Shown one piece after another: positions 17,316-26,047 of a DNA stretch of 64,000 bases. The stretch comes from 3107 sp001483205. GTDB lineage: Bacteria > Pseudomonadota > Alphaproteobacteria > Rhodobacterales > Rhodobacteraceae. The stretch spans positions 372,001 to 436,000 of the forward strand of contig OZ219809.1 in assembly GCA_964291375.2 (NCBI GenBank), read 5' to 3'. Made by a program: the position numbers and the translations under genes. The stretch's first letter is position 1. Each line of letters begins with the position of its first letter. A model generated the notes under the pieces. That model saw only the letters and a program-made list of their open reading frames with translations, searched no databases and was not told the origin of the DNA.

Positions 17316-18017
17316 TCAGCCCGCGCTCAGCGCGTTATGCTTGCGGGCCATGAACTCCTTGGCGGTTTCCACGGCGACAGCCGCGTCCCGGCAATAGGCG
17401 TCGGCACCGATGGCCTTGCTGAACTCTTCGTTCAGGGGCGCGCCGCCGACCAGAATGACATAATCATCGCGCAGGCCTTTTTCCACCATCGTGTCGATGA
17501 CCACCTTCATATACGGCATGGTGGTTGTCAGCAGGGCCGACATGCCCAGAATGTCGGGCTGTTCGTTTTCCAGCGCCTCAAGATAGTTTTCGACCGGGTT
17601 GTTGATGCCCAGATCGACGACCTCAAAGCCCGCGCCCTCCATCATCATCGAAACCAGGTTCTTGCCGATGTCGTGGATGTCGCCCTTGACGGTGCCGATG
17701 ATCATCTTGCCCATGCGCGGCGCGCCGGTCTCGGCCAGCAGCGGCTTCAGGATCGCCATGCCGGATTTCATCGCGTTTGCGGCCAGCAGAACCTCGGGCA
17801 CGAACAGGATGCCGTCGCGAAAATCCTTGCCGACGATGGTCATGCCAGCGACCAGCGCGTCGGTCAGAACCCTGTAAGGCTCCCAACCACGTTCCAGCAG
17901 GATATTGACGCCTTCGTCGATCTCTTCCTTCAGACCGTCATAGAGGTCATCGTGCATTTGCGGGACAAGTTCTTCATCCGGCAATTCGGCCAGGATGATG
18001 TCGTCTTCTTCGGCCAT
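17316..18017 (-). CDS. Corrinoid (B12-binding) methyl carrier protein, MtbC/MttC-like
   Basis: Carries a methyl group on cobalt between a substrate methyltransferase and a tetrahydrofolate or thiol acceptor. 233 residues. An N-terminal helical cap (DEELVPQMHDDLYDGLKEEI through VPEVLLAANAMKSGMAILKP) precedes a Rossmann B12 domain with the lower-axial His in GDIHDIGKNLV, the Ser-x-Leu of MSALLTTTMPYM, and VILVGGAPLNEEF. ATG 18017 follows AGAGGACAAACG. The partner MttB/MtgB methyltransferase is not beside it; the upstream neighbour is instead the divergent outer-membrane protein gene. First gene of a four-gene operon ending with DUF1638. Confidence 0.9.
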   Translation of the reverse strand: MAEEDDIILAELPDEELVPQMHDDLYDGLKEEIDEGVNILLERGWEPYRVLTDALVAGMTIVGKDFRDGILFVPEVLLAANAMKSGMAILKPLLAETGAPRMGKMIIGTVKGDIHDIGKNLVSMMMEGAGFEVVDLGINNPVENYLEALENEQPDILGMSALLTTTMPYMKVVIDTMVEKGLRDDYVILVGGAPLNEEFSKAIGADAYCRDAAVAVETAKEFMARKHNALSAG

Positions 18018-18382
18018 TCGTTTGTCCTCTGGCGACCGCAGGGGCCGGGCGGGGTTTCGGTCTCTGTTTGTCATTCTGCCGCGCGCGCACTTGGCTGATT
18101 GCGGCATCACCGGCCCTTCTACCGACGAATTGTGGTGATCAAAAGAGCAAAACCGCCATGGCCGGGTGAAACATGCGGTTTTGCCGTTTCCGGGGCGGGG
18201 TGGCGTGGCCCAGGCAAGTCTGCCGGGCCGGATCAGGGGCGGACTTAAAGCCGAAATGCAGCCGTTTTCCCATATCTCCCCCATTGCCCGCCGGAAGTTT
18301 ACCTTGTGCAAAGGAATTTCCCGTATCGACGGCGCTGCGACCGAACCGGTTGTTGGTGAGACCCTGAGCATGGGGCGTGTCG
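18018..18382. other. Non-coding gap upstream of the corrinoid operon
   Basis: Apart from the inverted pair CAAAACCGC (18150) / GCGGTTTTG (18175) near the corrinoid operon, I see no gene, RNA element, repeat-family module or B12-riboswitch signature in this stretch. Confidence 0.4.
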
Positions 18383-18544
18383 ATGGCTTTGGGGGCGACG
18401 GCAACGGTGGTGCTGACGGCGCGTGCTCTTGCCGATACGCCGAACACTGATCTGGTCAACCGGGCCTGGGCGGGGAAGACAGCCTGGGCCGATCATGGCC
18501 ACCGCCCGTTGAAAATTGAACGTGAAATCAGCCGCGCCTGGTAA
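18383..18544 (+). CDS. Possible 53-residue open frame ahead of the outer-membrane protein gene
   Basis: ATG GCT TTG at 18383 opens a frame ending TAA at 18542-18544, 21 bp before the next start. The product begins MALGATATVVLTARALADTP and ends in a basic stretch. No family is recognised. It could be a leader, the worn-down end of a lost upstream gene, or chance. Confidence 0.2.
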   Translation: MALGATATVVLTARALADTPNTDLVNRAWAGKTAWADHGHRPLKIEREISRAW

Positions 18545-18565
18545 CGAGTGCAGGAGTTAAGAGTG

Positions 18566-21500
18566 ATGAAAAAGCAAGCCTTGATGGCGTCGCTTCTGGC
18601 GACGGTTGCATTGGCGCCGTCCGCATGGGCGCAAGGATGCGGGTCCGCGCCGGGCGACAGTGATGCCCTCTGTGGCGGGGCGGGCACGGGGCTGTCCGCG
18701 CAGGGGTTCGCAATTTCGGTGGATAACGGGTCCGCCGCCGGTGATGCGCGGCTGACTGATCTGCAACGAAAGGCGGATGCGGCGCTGGCCAATGCCGGGC
18801 TTCAGGTGCGGTTTGACGGGCTGGAGGCCGAACGCGCCCTTGATGCGCATCTTGTCGGGCAGGCACCGGTGCGGCCCGGCGACATGGTGACCTTGCAAAG
18901 CCGCCTGAACTATGCGGCCTTTGTCAGCCGGGGCGAGTTTCGCATCATCGACGCCGCCGCGCCGGGCGGGGCGCGGACGGTGCGGGTTCTGCCGGTGACA
19001 CCGGGCGGGCGGGCCAGCACCCCGCTGCCGGGGGGCAAAGACCTGTTGGTCGTGCATCGGGTCTATGACCGGGCCGGGCGCTATGACGAAACCCGGCCGC
19101 TGCCGCTTGATGGCGGGAACCGGCGGGGCCTCTCTGACGGCGAGGTTCGGGAAGAGGGCACATCAACGCTCAGCCGCCGGGGTATCCCGATCACCGGCGG
19201 CGGCGTCACGGTGTCGGGAACCGGCCTGCCACCGAATGCACGGGTGCGGGCCATGGGTGAAGAGACCGGGACGGATGCAGAAGGCCGGTTCGTGATCCGG
19301 CGCATCCTGCCCGTGGGCGACCATGCGATCAATGTGGCGTTCAGCACCACCGACATCACCCGTGACATCAAAGTGCCAAAGGCCGAGTGGTTTCATGTCG
19401 GCATCATCGACATCACGCTTGGCTGGCGCACAGAGGACAGCCGCAATGCCACCGGGCAGGATATTGGCGGCTTTTACAACCGGGGGCGGATAGCCGGTTA
19501 TGTCCGGGGCCGGACGGCCAGCGGTGTGCGGGTCACGGCCTCGGTGGATTCGCGGGAAGAGGATTTGCGCGACATCTTCCGCAATCTCGACCGGCGCGAT
19601 CCGCAAAGCCTGCTCCGCCGCCTTGACCCCGATGACCTCTACCCCACCTATGGCGACGATTCGACGATTGAGGAAACCGCGCCCACCTCTGGCCGGTTCT
19701 ATGCGCGGGTTGAAAAGGACAACAATCATGTCCTGTGGGGGAATTACCGCGCTGCCCTTCACGGCGCGGAGTTTATCCGCAATGAGCGCACCCTTTACGG
19801 GTTGCAGGGCCATTGGGAAAGCCCGGCGGTGACATCAGAGGGCGACCCCCGGTCAAGCGTTGACGCCTATGCAGCTCAGCCGGACAACCTGCCCGGACGG
19901 GACGTGTTCCGGGGCACCGGCGGCTCGGTCTATTTCCTCAGTCAGCAGGACATATCCTTTGGCTCTGAAACCGTTACCGTCGAAATTCGCGACCCGCAAT
20001 CGGGGCGGATCATCGACCGCCGCACCCTCACCAACGGCGCGGATTATGACATCAAATATATTCAGGGCATCATCCGGCTGCGGCGTCCGCTGTCGGCCCA
20101 TGCACCGGGCGGCGGGCTGATCAGCGACAACCCCAATGGCGACAACAACGTCAATCTGGTTGCGCAATATGAGTGGACGCCGGATGCGCTGGATACCGAC
20201 GGCTATGCTTATGGCGCGCGCGGGCAGGCGTGGGTGAACGACAATCTGCGCCTTGGTGTGAGTGGTATGGTCGAACGGACCGGTGCCGCGGATCAGACCG
20301 TGACCGGGGCCGATCTGCGCTGGCAGCACTCGGAACGCACCTGGGCAGAGGCGGAATACGCCACATCCGACGGCCCCGGTTTCGGCGCGTTTACCTCGAC
20401 AGACGGCGGCCTGACCGGGAACACGAGCGCCGCGACGGGAGGCCGGGGCCGGGCCTTTCGCTTAAGCGCACAGGTTGATCCGGGGGAGATGGGGGTGGCG
20501 GCCTCCAGCCTGATCGGCGGCTATTACGAAGAGCGCGAGGCGGGGTTCACATCGCTTGACCATTCGGTCACCTCGGATGAAACCCTGCGGGGGCTTTACA
20601 CCGAATTTGCCCCCGATGCGCGCACGGAGCTTCGGTTTCGGGCGGACCTCTATGAGAACGACGCGGGGCGCGAGGACAATGAGGCCGGGCTGGAGCTTCA
20701 CCGGACCATCCGCGACGGGGCGCTGATTTCCCTTGCCGCCGAACATCTGGAGCGCACGACCCCCGGCGACCCCGCAAACACCGGGGCGCGCACCGATCTG
20801 GCGCTGCGCTACACCCTGACACCATCGGATGATCTGAGCTGGTATGTCTTTGGTCAGGGCACGGCAGAGCGCTCCGGCGGTCTGTTGCGCAACAACCGCG
20901 CGGGCGTCGGGGCCGATGTGGTGCTGAGTGACCACTGGCGTTTTTCGGGCGAGGTCTCGGACGGCAACCAGGGGGTTGGCGCACGGGCGTTGTTCAGCCA
21001 TGACACCGGGGAAGGCGACAGCAGCTATTTCGGCTATACGCTGGACCCGGATCGGGTGCTGACAAACACGGTGCTGAATGGCCGCGACCGGGGGCAATTC
21101 GTTGCTGGCGGGACGCGCAGGCTGTCCGCCCGTGCCTCAGCCTATGCCGAAAACACCTATGACCTGTTTGGCAGGCGGCGCTCTCTGACCGGCACCTATG
21201 GGGTCGATTATGCGCATTCCGAGCACCGCAGCACTTCGGTGGCGTTTGAGGCAGGCACCATCAGCGACCCGACGGACGGCAGTTTCCGCCGTCACGCCGT
21301 ATCGGTGGCGCATTCCTATGATACCAAGATGACGGATGCCCGTGTGCGGCTCGAATACCGGCGAGAGCGGGGGACGACAGGCGCGACAGGCCGGGATTCG
21401 GATACGGTGGTTGTGTCGGGCGACCTGACCCACCGGTTTTCCGAGAGCAGCCGGTTTGTCGGCGGGGCTGATTTTGTCCATACCGATGCGCAGAGCGGCA

Positions 21501-22036
21501 TTCTGGCGGATGCCGAATATGCCGAACTGTCGCTTGGATATGCCTATCGCCCGGTTGTGGATGACCGGCTGAACGTGCTGGCCCGGTATCGCTATGTCCA
21601 TGACGAATATGGTCAGATCATCACTTCGGGCGGTGGTTCGCAAATCCGCGGGCCTCTGCAACACAGCCACATCTTCAGTGTTGATGCCGAATATGACCTG
21701 ACCCCGCGCTGGTCGGTGGGGGGTAAGCTGGGCTATCGTCTGGCAGAAACCGCGCCTGCCGGAAGCTCGGCCTTTACCGAAAATGACGCCTGGCTGGTGG
21801 TTGCCAATGCGCGCCTGCATGTGACCCATAACTGGGACGCGCTGGCAGAGGTTCGCGCGCTTGGGGCCGAGCAGGCCGATACCACCGATTACGGCCTGCT
21901 GGTTGTCGGATACCGGCATCTGAATGAGGTGGTCAAGCTGGGTGTCGGTTACAATTTCGGGTCGTTCTCGGATGATCTTGCCGATCTGACCCATGACGAT
22001 CAGGGGTTATTCGTGAACCTGGTGGCGAAGTTTTGA
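18566..22036 (+). CDS. Large outer-membrane beta-barrel protein of unknown function
   Basis: 1156 residues. Signal peptide MKKQALMASLLATVALAPSA with cleavage after WA. The mature N-terminus (about 25-200) is soluble and includes segments on VRVLPVTPGGRAST. A small carboxypeptidase-regulatory/Ig-like domain spans about 200-270 (NARVRAMGEETGTDAEGRFV). From about 275 to the C-terminus the pattern is alternating strands of an outer-membrane barrel, ending LFVNLVAKF with the terminal Phe recognised by BAM. A conserved block, LDPDDLYPTYGDDSTIEETA and VEKDNNHVLWGNYRAAL (about 350-395), recurs, to my memory, in large secreted DUF11/SdrD-type proteins. No TonB box or plug is seen. CAGGAG precedes the ATG. 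Confidence 0.72.
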   Translation: MKKQALMASLLATVALAPSAWAQGCGSAPGDSDALCGGAGTGLSAQGFAISVDNGSAAGDARLTDLQRKADAALANAGLQVRFDGLEAERALDAHLVGQAPVRPGDMVTLQSRLNYAAFVSRGEFRIIDAAAPGGARTVRVLPVTPGGRASTPLPGGKDLLVVHRVYDRAGRYDETRPLPLDGGNRRGLSDGEVREEGTSTLSRRGIPITGGGVTVSGTGLPPNARVRAMGEETGTDAEGRFVIRRILPVGDHAINVAFSTTDITRDIKVPKAEWFHVGIIDITLGWRTEDSRNATGQDIGGFYNRGRIAGYVRGRTASGVRVTASVDSREEDLRDIFRNLDRRDPQSLLRRLDPDDLYPTYGDDSTIEETAPTSGRFYARVEKDNNHVLWGNYRAALHGAEFIRNERTLYGLQGHWESPAVTSEGDPRSSVDAYAAQPDNLPGRDVFRGTGGSVYFLSQQDISFGSETVTVEIRDPQSGRIIDRRTLTNGADYDIKYIQGIIRLRRPLSAHAPGGGLISDNPNGDNNVNLVAQYEWTPDALDTDGYAYGARGQAWVNDNLRLGVSGMVERTGAADQTVTGADLRWQHSERTWAEAEYATSDGPGFGAFTSTDGGLTGNTSAATGGRGRAFRLSAQVDPGEMGVAASSLIGGYYEEREAGFTSLDHSVTSDETLRGLYTEFAPDARTELRFRADLYENDAGREDNEAGLELHRTIRDGALISLAAEHLERTTPGDPANTGARTDLALRYTLTPSDDLSWYVFGQGTAERSGGLLRNNRAGVGADVVLSDHWRFSGEVSDGNQGVGARALFSHDTGEGDSSYFGYTLDPDRVLTNTVLNGRDRGQFVAGGTRRLSARASAYAENTYDLFGRRRSLTGTYGVDYAHSEHRSTSVAFEAGTISDPTDGSFRRHAVSVAHSYDTKMTDARVRLEYRRERGTTGATGRDSDTVVVSGDLTHRFSESSRFVGGADFVHTDAQSGILADAEYAELSLGYAYRPVVDDRLNVLARYRYVHDEYGQIITSGGGSQIRGPLQHSHIFSVDAEYDLTPRWSVGGKLGYRLAETAPAGSSAFTENDAWLVVANARLHVTHNWDALAEVRALGAEQADTTDYGLLVVGYRHLNEVVKLGVGYNFGSFSDDLADLTHDDQGLFVNLVAKF

Positions 22037-22160
22037 GGGTGAGGCCCGTTCGGGGGGCGCGCCGCCTACCCCATTGAGGGGTAGACGACGCGGCTCGGGC
22101 AGTTCCGCCGGGCGGGACGGTTTGGCCGCTGATGCGCTATCATGCAGGGGGTTCGGCAAA
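22037..22160. repeat. Repeat fragment and hairpin after the outer-membrane protein gene
   Basis: Contains GCCTACCCCATTGAGGGGTA, a hairpin module related to 14899 and 47250, then the inverted form of the CCGTCCCGCCCGG end and ATGATAGCGCATCAGCGGCC read on the other strand. It may terminate transcription of the barrel gene. Confidence 0.6.
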
Positions 22161-22244
22161 CACAGATACAGGCAGCTTCACAACCGTTGCCCGGTTCTGC
22201 TAAGCTCCGGCATATGTGACGCAGAACACAGGAAAGGAATGGTT

Positions 22245-22754
22245 ATGATCGGACGCAAAACCATGTCTGTGACCGTCTTTGCGGCTTCGGTGCTGTTTGC
22301 CTTGCCGGGCATTGCCGACGCGCAGGAAACGGGCAGTTTTCATATCCTGCAAAGCTATGTGCAGGACTACACCACGATTGATCATGCGGGGGCCGTGGTC
22401 ACCGGCGGATCACTCGTCGGAACCAGCACGGTTCTGGAGAGCAGCGGCCCGCCCTTTGTCAAGGACGAGAACGGTATCGTGAGGTGTCTGGTGTTTGTGC
22501 GGGCAGTGCAGGGCGAGGTTCCCGATCTGGAGGCGCATTGCACGGTGACGGACAGCAGCGGGGAAGAGTTGTATCTGCTGGCGCGCCGAAAGGATGGCGA
22601 TGTGGCGGCCGGCAGCGGCGGGGCAGGGCGGTTCAGGATCATGGGCGGCACCGGCAAATATGACGGTCTTTCGGGGGAGTGCCCCTATGACACGTGGTAT
22701 CTGCCCGAGAAGCGCACTGTTTCATCCAGCAAATGCACATGGCAACGGCCCTGA
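22245..22754 (+). CDS. Secreted protein of unknown function with GGTGKY motif
   Basis: 169 residues. Signal peptide MIGRKTMSVTVFAASVLFAL to about ADA-QE. The mature part is beta-rich with two Cys pairs (CLVF...HCTVTD and GECPYD...SKCTWQ) and the motif GRFRIMGGTGKYDGLSGEC, reminiscent of the allene-oxide-cyclase-like/DUF3224 barrel, though I cannot confirm membership. Two ATGs are in frame; 22245 is preferred because GGAAAGGA lies 7 bp upstream, whereas 22239 is too close. Probably periplasmic. Confidence 0.7.
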   Translation: MIGRKTMSVTVFAASVLFALPGIADAQETGSFHILQSYVQDYTTIDHAGAVVTGGSLVGTSTVLESSGPPFVKDENGIVRCLVFVRAVQGEVPDLEAHCTVTDSSGEELYLLARRKDGDVAAGSGGAGRFRIMGGTGKYDGLSGECPYDTWYLPEKRTVSSSKCTWQRP

Positions 22755-22875
22755 ATGACCTTTGTATAATGGCGCATCGGCGGTCAGACCGTCCGCCCGG
22801 TCGTAAGACCGGACAGGATCAGAGCCGGGACTTGAAATCAAAATCCGGGCGTCAGGTTATACTGGGGTAACAAGG
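22755..22875. repeat. Repeat fragments between the secreted protein and DUF4167 genes
   Basis: Begins GACCTTTGTATAATGGCGCA near 22760, then hairpin CCGGTCGTAAGACCGG and the module GGGACTTGAAATCAAAATCC with GGGCGTCAGGTTATA. Lies between two convergent genes. Confidence 0.7.
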
Positions 22876-22911
22876 CAGGGCCGTGGTAAACACCGCTCGG
22901 TGTAACGCACT

Positions 22912-23475
22912 CTATTCGGCGGCTTCCGGGGCTTCCGGCTCCGGCAGTTCCGGCGCGGTGCTTCCTGCTCCGGCCTCCGGCGATGTTGGTCTCGGCCTGC
23001 GCTCCCGCTTCGGGTTTGGCGAGCTTTCGGGGGTTTCCACCAGACCGCTGTCGCCCCCGGTGCTTCCGATTGCTCCGGCTATCCCGCCCTGCGGCGTTCC
23101 GTAGGGATCAAGCGCCGGGGCAGGGGCCGGGGGTGCGTCCTGCCGCCCGCCGCCGCCCGCCCGGTCCGCATCGCGCTGCTCCTGCCGCTTGCGCTGCTGT
23201 GCCTCATGCTCGGCCTTGCGCGCTTCGGCCTCTCGCTGCGCATCCCCCAGCAAACGGGCATAATGCTCTGCGTGCTGAAGGAAGTTTTCCGCCGCCACCC
23301 GGTCATTCGCCAACTGCGCATCACGGGTCAGATGGTGATACTTGTCGATGATCTGCTGGGGCGTTCCGCGCACCTTGCCTTCAGGCCCCGAACTGTCGAA
23401 CACCCGGTTGACGTTGCTCCCGGAAGGGCGGTTCCGATTCGGCTTTCCGCGCGATCTTGATTTTGGTGATCTCAT
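22912..23475 (-). CDS. DUF4167 domain-containing protein
   Basis: 187 residues. The conserved N-terminal domain starts MRSPKSRSRGKPNRNRPSGS and continues VNRVFDSSGPEGKVRGTPQQ, then a helical region (QLANDRVAAENFLQHAEHY) and a long Glu/Arg/Pro-rich disordered tail. The strongly basic start suggests nucleic-acid or ribosome contact, which fits its constant position next to prmC and prfA in alphaproteobacteria, but the function is not known. The start at 23475 is set by the domain; the longer open frame upstream lacks similarity. Confidence 0.85.
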   Translation of the reverse strand: MRSPKSRSRGKPNRNRPSGSNVNRVFDSSGPEGKVRGTPQQIIDKYHHLTRDAQLANDRVAAENFLQHAEHYARLLGDAQREAEARKAEHEAQQRKRQEQRDADRAGGGGRQDAPPAPAPALDPYGTPQGGIAGAIGSTGGDSGLVETPESSPNPKRERRPRPTSPEAGAGSTAPELPEPEAPEAAE

Positions 23476-23702
23476 TGCACTTCTTCGTAAGTCGTCTTGA
23501 TAAACGCCGTCGCCCTCTGCCTCTTCCGGCGGCAATCCGGTTTCAGGGCGATGTTCTGGCGTGACTGCCCAGCGGGACCGCGTGTCGCATCCGCTGCTGC
23601 GCGTGTCTCTGAGTAAACATGCCCGTCCGGGCAATACAAGGGCAAATTGAGGGATTCCGCGCAATATTTCAGGAGTGCGGCGTAAATTTCCGCGCATTTT
23701 CA

Positions 23703-24551
23703 TCATATGACGCCGGAAACCACCCTGTCCCGGCCATCAAGATCCTGTGAAACGGTTATCCGGGAAAACCCGGCGGCGGCAAAAAGCGCCCGGACCGCCC
23801 CGGCCTGTGCGGCCCCGGTTTCGACGATCAGCGCACTGCCTTGCCGCAGGTGATTCCCGGCGCGCGCAACGATTTTCCTGTAGGCCGACAGCCCGTCCCC
23901 GCCCGGCGTCAGCGCGATTGCAGGTTCCCAGTTGCGAATATCGGGGGCAAGGGCCTGCATCTCGTCCGCGGCAATATAGGGCGGGTTGGACAGGATCAGG
24001 TCGAACCGGCCCGTGACCGCCTCATACCAGTCCGAGACGGCAAACCCGGCCCGCGCCGCCACCCGGTGCGTGTGTGCGTTGCGGCGGGCGACAGTGAGGG
24101 CGGCGGCGGAAATGTCCGTGCCAAGGCCCTCTGCCCCCGGCAGTTCTGCAAGGCAACTGACCAGAATCGCCCCTGATCCGGTGCCAAGGTCGAGGATGCG
24201 CCTTGCCCGGCCTGCCCCGTCCGCGCCGTGCTCAAGCGCGCGCCGGACCAGAAGCTCGGTCTCCGGTCGCGGGTCGAGAACATCCGGCGTCACCAGAAAA
24301 TCCCTGCCGTAAAACGCCCGCTTGCCGGTGATTTGCGCAACCGGCTGGCGCTGTTCCCGGCGGCTGATGGCCTGGCCGAACGTCGCCTGCGCTGCCCCGG
24401 ACAGCGGTTCGGGCAACAACAACGTCAGCCGGTCATGGGGCGCATTAAGCGCAAATGCCATCAGCCGCCGGGCATCGCGCGCAGGCTCCGGCACACCGGC
24501 CCGTTCGAGCCGCCGGGTCGCCTCTGCCAGCGCCGCCCGTGCCGTGGTCAT
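23703..24551 (-). CDS. prmC: Peptide chain release factor N5-glutamine methyltransferase
   Basis: Methylates the Gln of the GGQ motif in release factors RF1 and RF2. 282 residues, with an N-terminal helical domain and a SAM-binding domain: ILDLGTGSGAILVSCLAELP is motif I and LILSNPPYIAADEM holds the catalytic NPPY. The ATG overlaps the prfA stop by 4 bp, so the enzyme is made together with its substrate RF1. Confidence 0.95.
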   Translation of the reverse strand: MTTARAALAEATRRLERAGVPEPARDARRLMAFALNAPHDRLTLLLPEPLSGAAQATFGQAISRREQRQPVAQITGKRAFYGRDFLVTPDVLDPRPETELLVRRALEHGADGAGRARRILDLGTGSGAILVSCLAELPGAEGLGTDISAAALTVARRNAHTHRVAARAGFAVSDWYEAVTGRFDLILSNPPYIAADEMQALAPDIRNWEPAIALTPGGDGLSAYRKIVARAGNHLRQGSALIVETGAAQAGAVRALFAAAGFSRITVSQDLDGRDRVVSGVI

Positions 24552-25609
24552 TCGTCCATCTCGGCCAGCCTTGACGCCTGATCGTCGGCACTCAGCGCAT
24601 CGATGATGTCATCCAGATCACCCGCCATCACCTGATCGAGCTTATAGAGTGTCAGGTTGATCCGGTGATCGGTCATCCGGCCCTGCGGAAAATTATAGGT
24701 GCGGATGCGTTCAGAGCGGTCGCCCGATCCTACCTGCGTTTTGCGTTCTGCCGCGCGCGCATCCGCCGCGCGCCGCCGCTCTGTATCGTAAAGCCGCGTC
24801 TTCAGTATCCGCATGGCGATGGCGCGGTTCTGATGTTGGGATTTTTCCGAAGAAGTCACGACGATCCCGGTCGGGACATGGGTGATGCGCACGGCGGAAT
24901 CGGTGGTGTTCACATGCTGTCCGCCCGCGCCCGAGGCCCGCATGGTGTCAATGCGCAAATCGTTCGGGTCGATCTCTATATCGACATTTTCGGCCTCTGG
25001 CAGCACCGCGACCGTCGCCGCAGAGGTATGAATCCGCCCGCCGGATTCCGTTTCCGGCACGCGCTGCACCCGGTGAACGCCGGATTCGTATTTCAGCCGG
25101 GCAAAGACATTCGGGCCGCTGACATGGGCCACCACCTCTTTCACCCCGCCGAGTTCGGTCTGGCTTTCGGCCAGAATTTCAAACCGCCAGCCGTGCGCCT
25201 CGCAATAGCGCTGATACATCCGCAGCAGGTCGCCCGCGAACAGGGCGGCCTCTTCTCCGCCGGTGCCGGGGCGGATTTCAAGCAGGGCAGGGCGGGCATC
25301 GGCGGCGTCCCGCGGCAGCAGGGCGCGTTGCAGGGTGGCCTCTTCCTGTGGCAGGCGCCCGGTGATCGCGGCAAGTTCTTCCTCTGCCAGGGTGCGCATC
25401 TCCGGGTCATCAAGCATCGCCTCTGCCGCCGCACGGTCAGCCAACAGCCGACGATAGCCCTCTATGCGTTCGACGACGGGTTTCAGTTCGGCATATTCGC
25501 GGGCGCAGTCGGCGAAGGCCTGCGCGTCCGGCAGGCCGCCCTCGGCCATCTTTGCCTCAAGAAAGGCAAAGCGTTCGGAAATCCGTGTCAGTCTGTCGAG
25601 GGAGATCAT
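24548..25609 (-). CDS. prfA: Peptide chain release factor 1
   Basis: Recognises UAA and UAG stop codons. 353 residues. The peptidyl-hydrolysis motif is in ASGAGGQHVNTTDSAVRITH, and an RF1-type anticodon region precedes it (EVEIDPND-like segment, ENVDIEIDPNDLRIDTM). The N-terminal helices LDRLTRISERFAFLEAKM and C-terminal LTLYKLDQVMAGDLDDIIDA are typical. First gene of the prfA-prmC pair. Confidence 0.96.
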   Translation of the reverse strand: MISLDRLTRISERFAFLEAKMAEGGLPDAQAFADCAREYAELKPVVERIEGYRRLLADRAAAEAMLDDPEMRTLAEEELAAITGRLPQEEATLQRALLPRDAADARPALLEIRPGTGGEEAALFAGDLLRMYQRYCEAHGWRFEILAESQTELGGVKEVVAHVSGPNVFARLKYESGVHRVQRVPETESGGRIHTSAATVAVLPEAENVDIEIDPNDLRIDTMRASGAGGQHVNTTDSAVRITHVPTGIVVTSSEKSQHQNRAIAMRILKTRLYDTERRRAADARAAERKTQVGSGDRSERIRTYNFPQGRMTDHRINLTLYKLDQVMAGDLDDIIDALSADDQASRLAEMDE

Positions 25610-25671
25610 GGGCCTCTGTCCCTTATCGCGCGGGTTTGGTCAAGCCCTTCGGCTGTGCTATGATGCGCCCC

Positions 25672-25944
25672 ATGAGGAAACTGGCCCTGATCCTTGTGGC
25701 GTTGGGTGCGCCTGCCGGGGCTGATGTTGAGTCCGGCGGGCGGGTGATCGAATGCTACTGCACCGACAGCGCGGGCGGGCGGGTCGAGCTGGGGCAGGAA
25801 ATTTGCCTTACCGTCGATGGCCGCGCGTTCATGGCGCTGTGCGAGATGGTGCTGAACAACCCGGCCTGGCGCGATACCGGGCGCGGGTGTGTGTCATCCC
25901 GTCTGTCCGTGCCGCCCCAGGGGGTGACGGGGGCGGGCGGCTGA
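25672..25944 (+). CDS. Small secreted Cys-rich protein, unknown function
   Basis: 90 residues from ATG 25672 (in-frame ATGs at 25660 and 25663 would add a few residues). Short signal peptide MRKLALILVALGAPAGA, then five Cys (ECYCTDSAG, EICLTVDG, ALCEMVLNN, RGCVSS). The pattern CYCTD...LGQEICL...FMALCEM...GC is conserved in my memory of Rhodobacteraceae hypotheticals but no function is known. Divergent from prfA, with starts about 60 bp apart. Confidence 0.65.
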   Translation: MRKLALILVALGAPAGADVESGGRVIECYCTDSAGGRVELGQEICLTVDGRAFMALCEMVLNNPAWRDTGRGCVSSRLSVPPQGVTGAGG

Positions 25945-26047
25945 ACCCTTTTGGCCGGACGCGCCCCTTCGCCCGTGTCGCTGATAGACTCCCCGCGCCG
26001 CCCCGGTTTATATGGCGCGACATACCCCCCGACAGCGGACGAACCCC

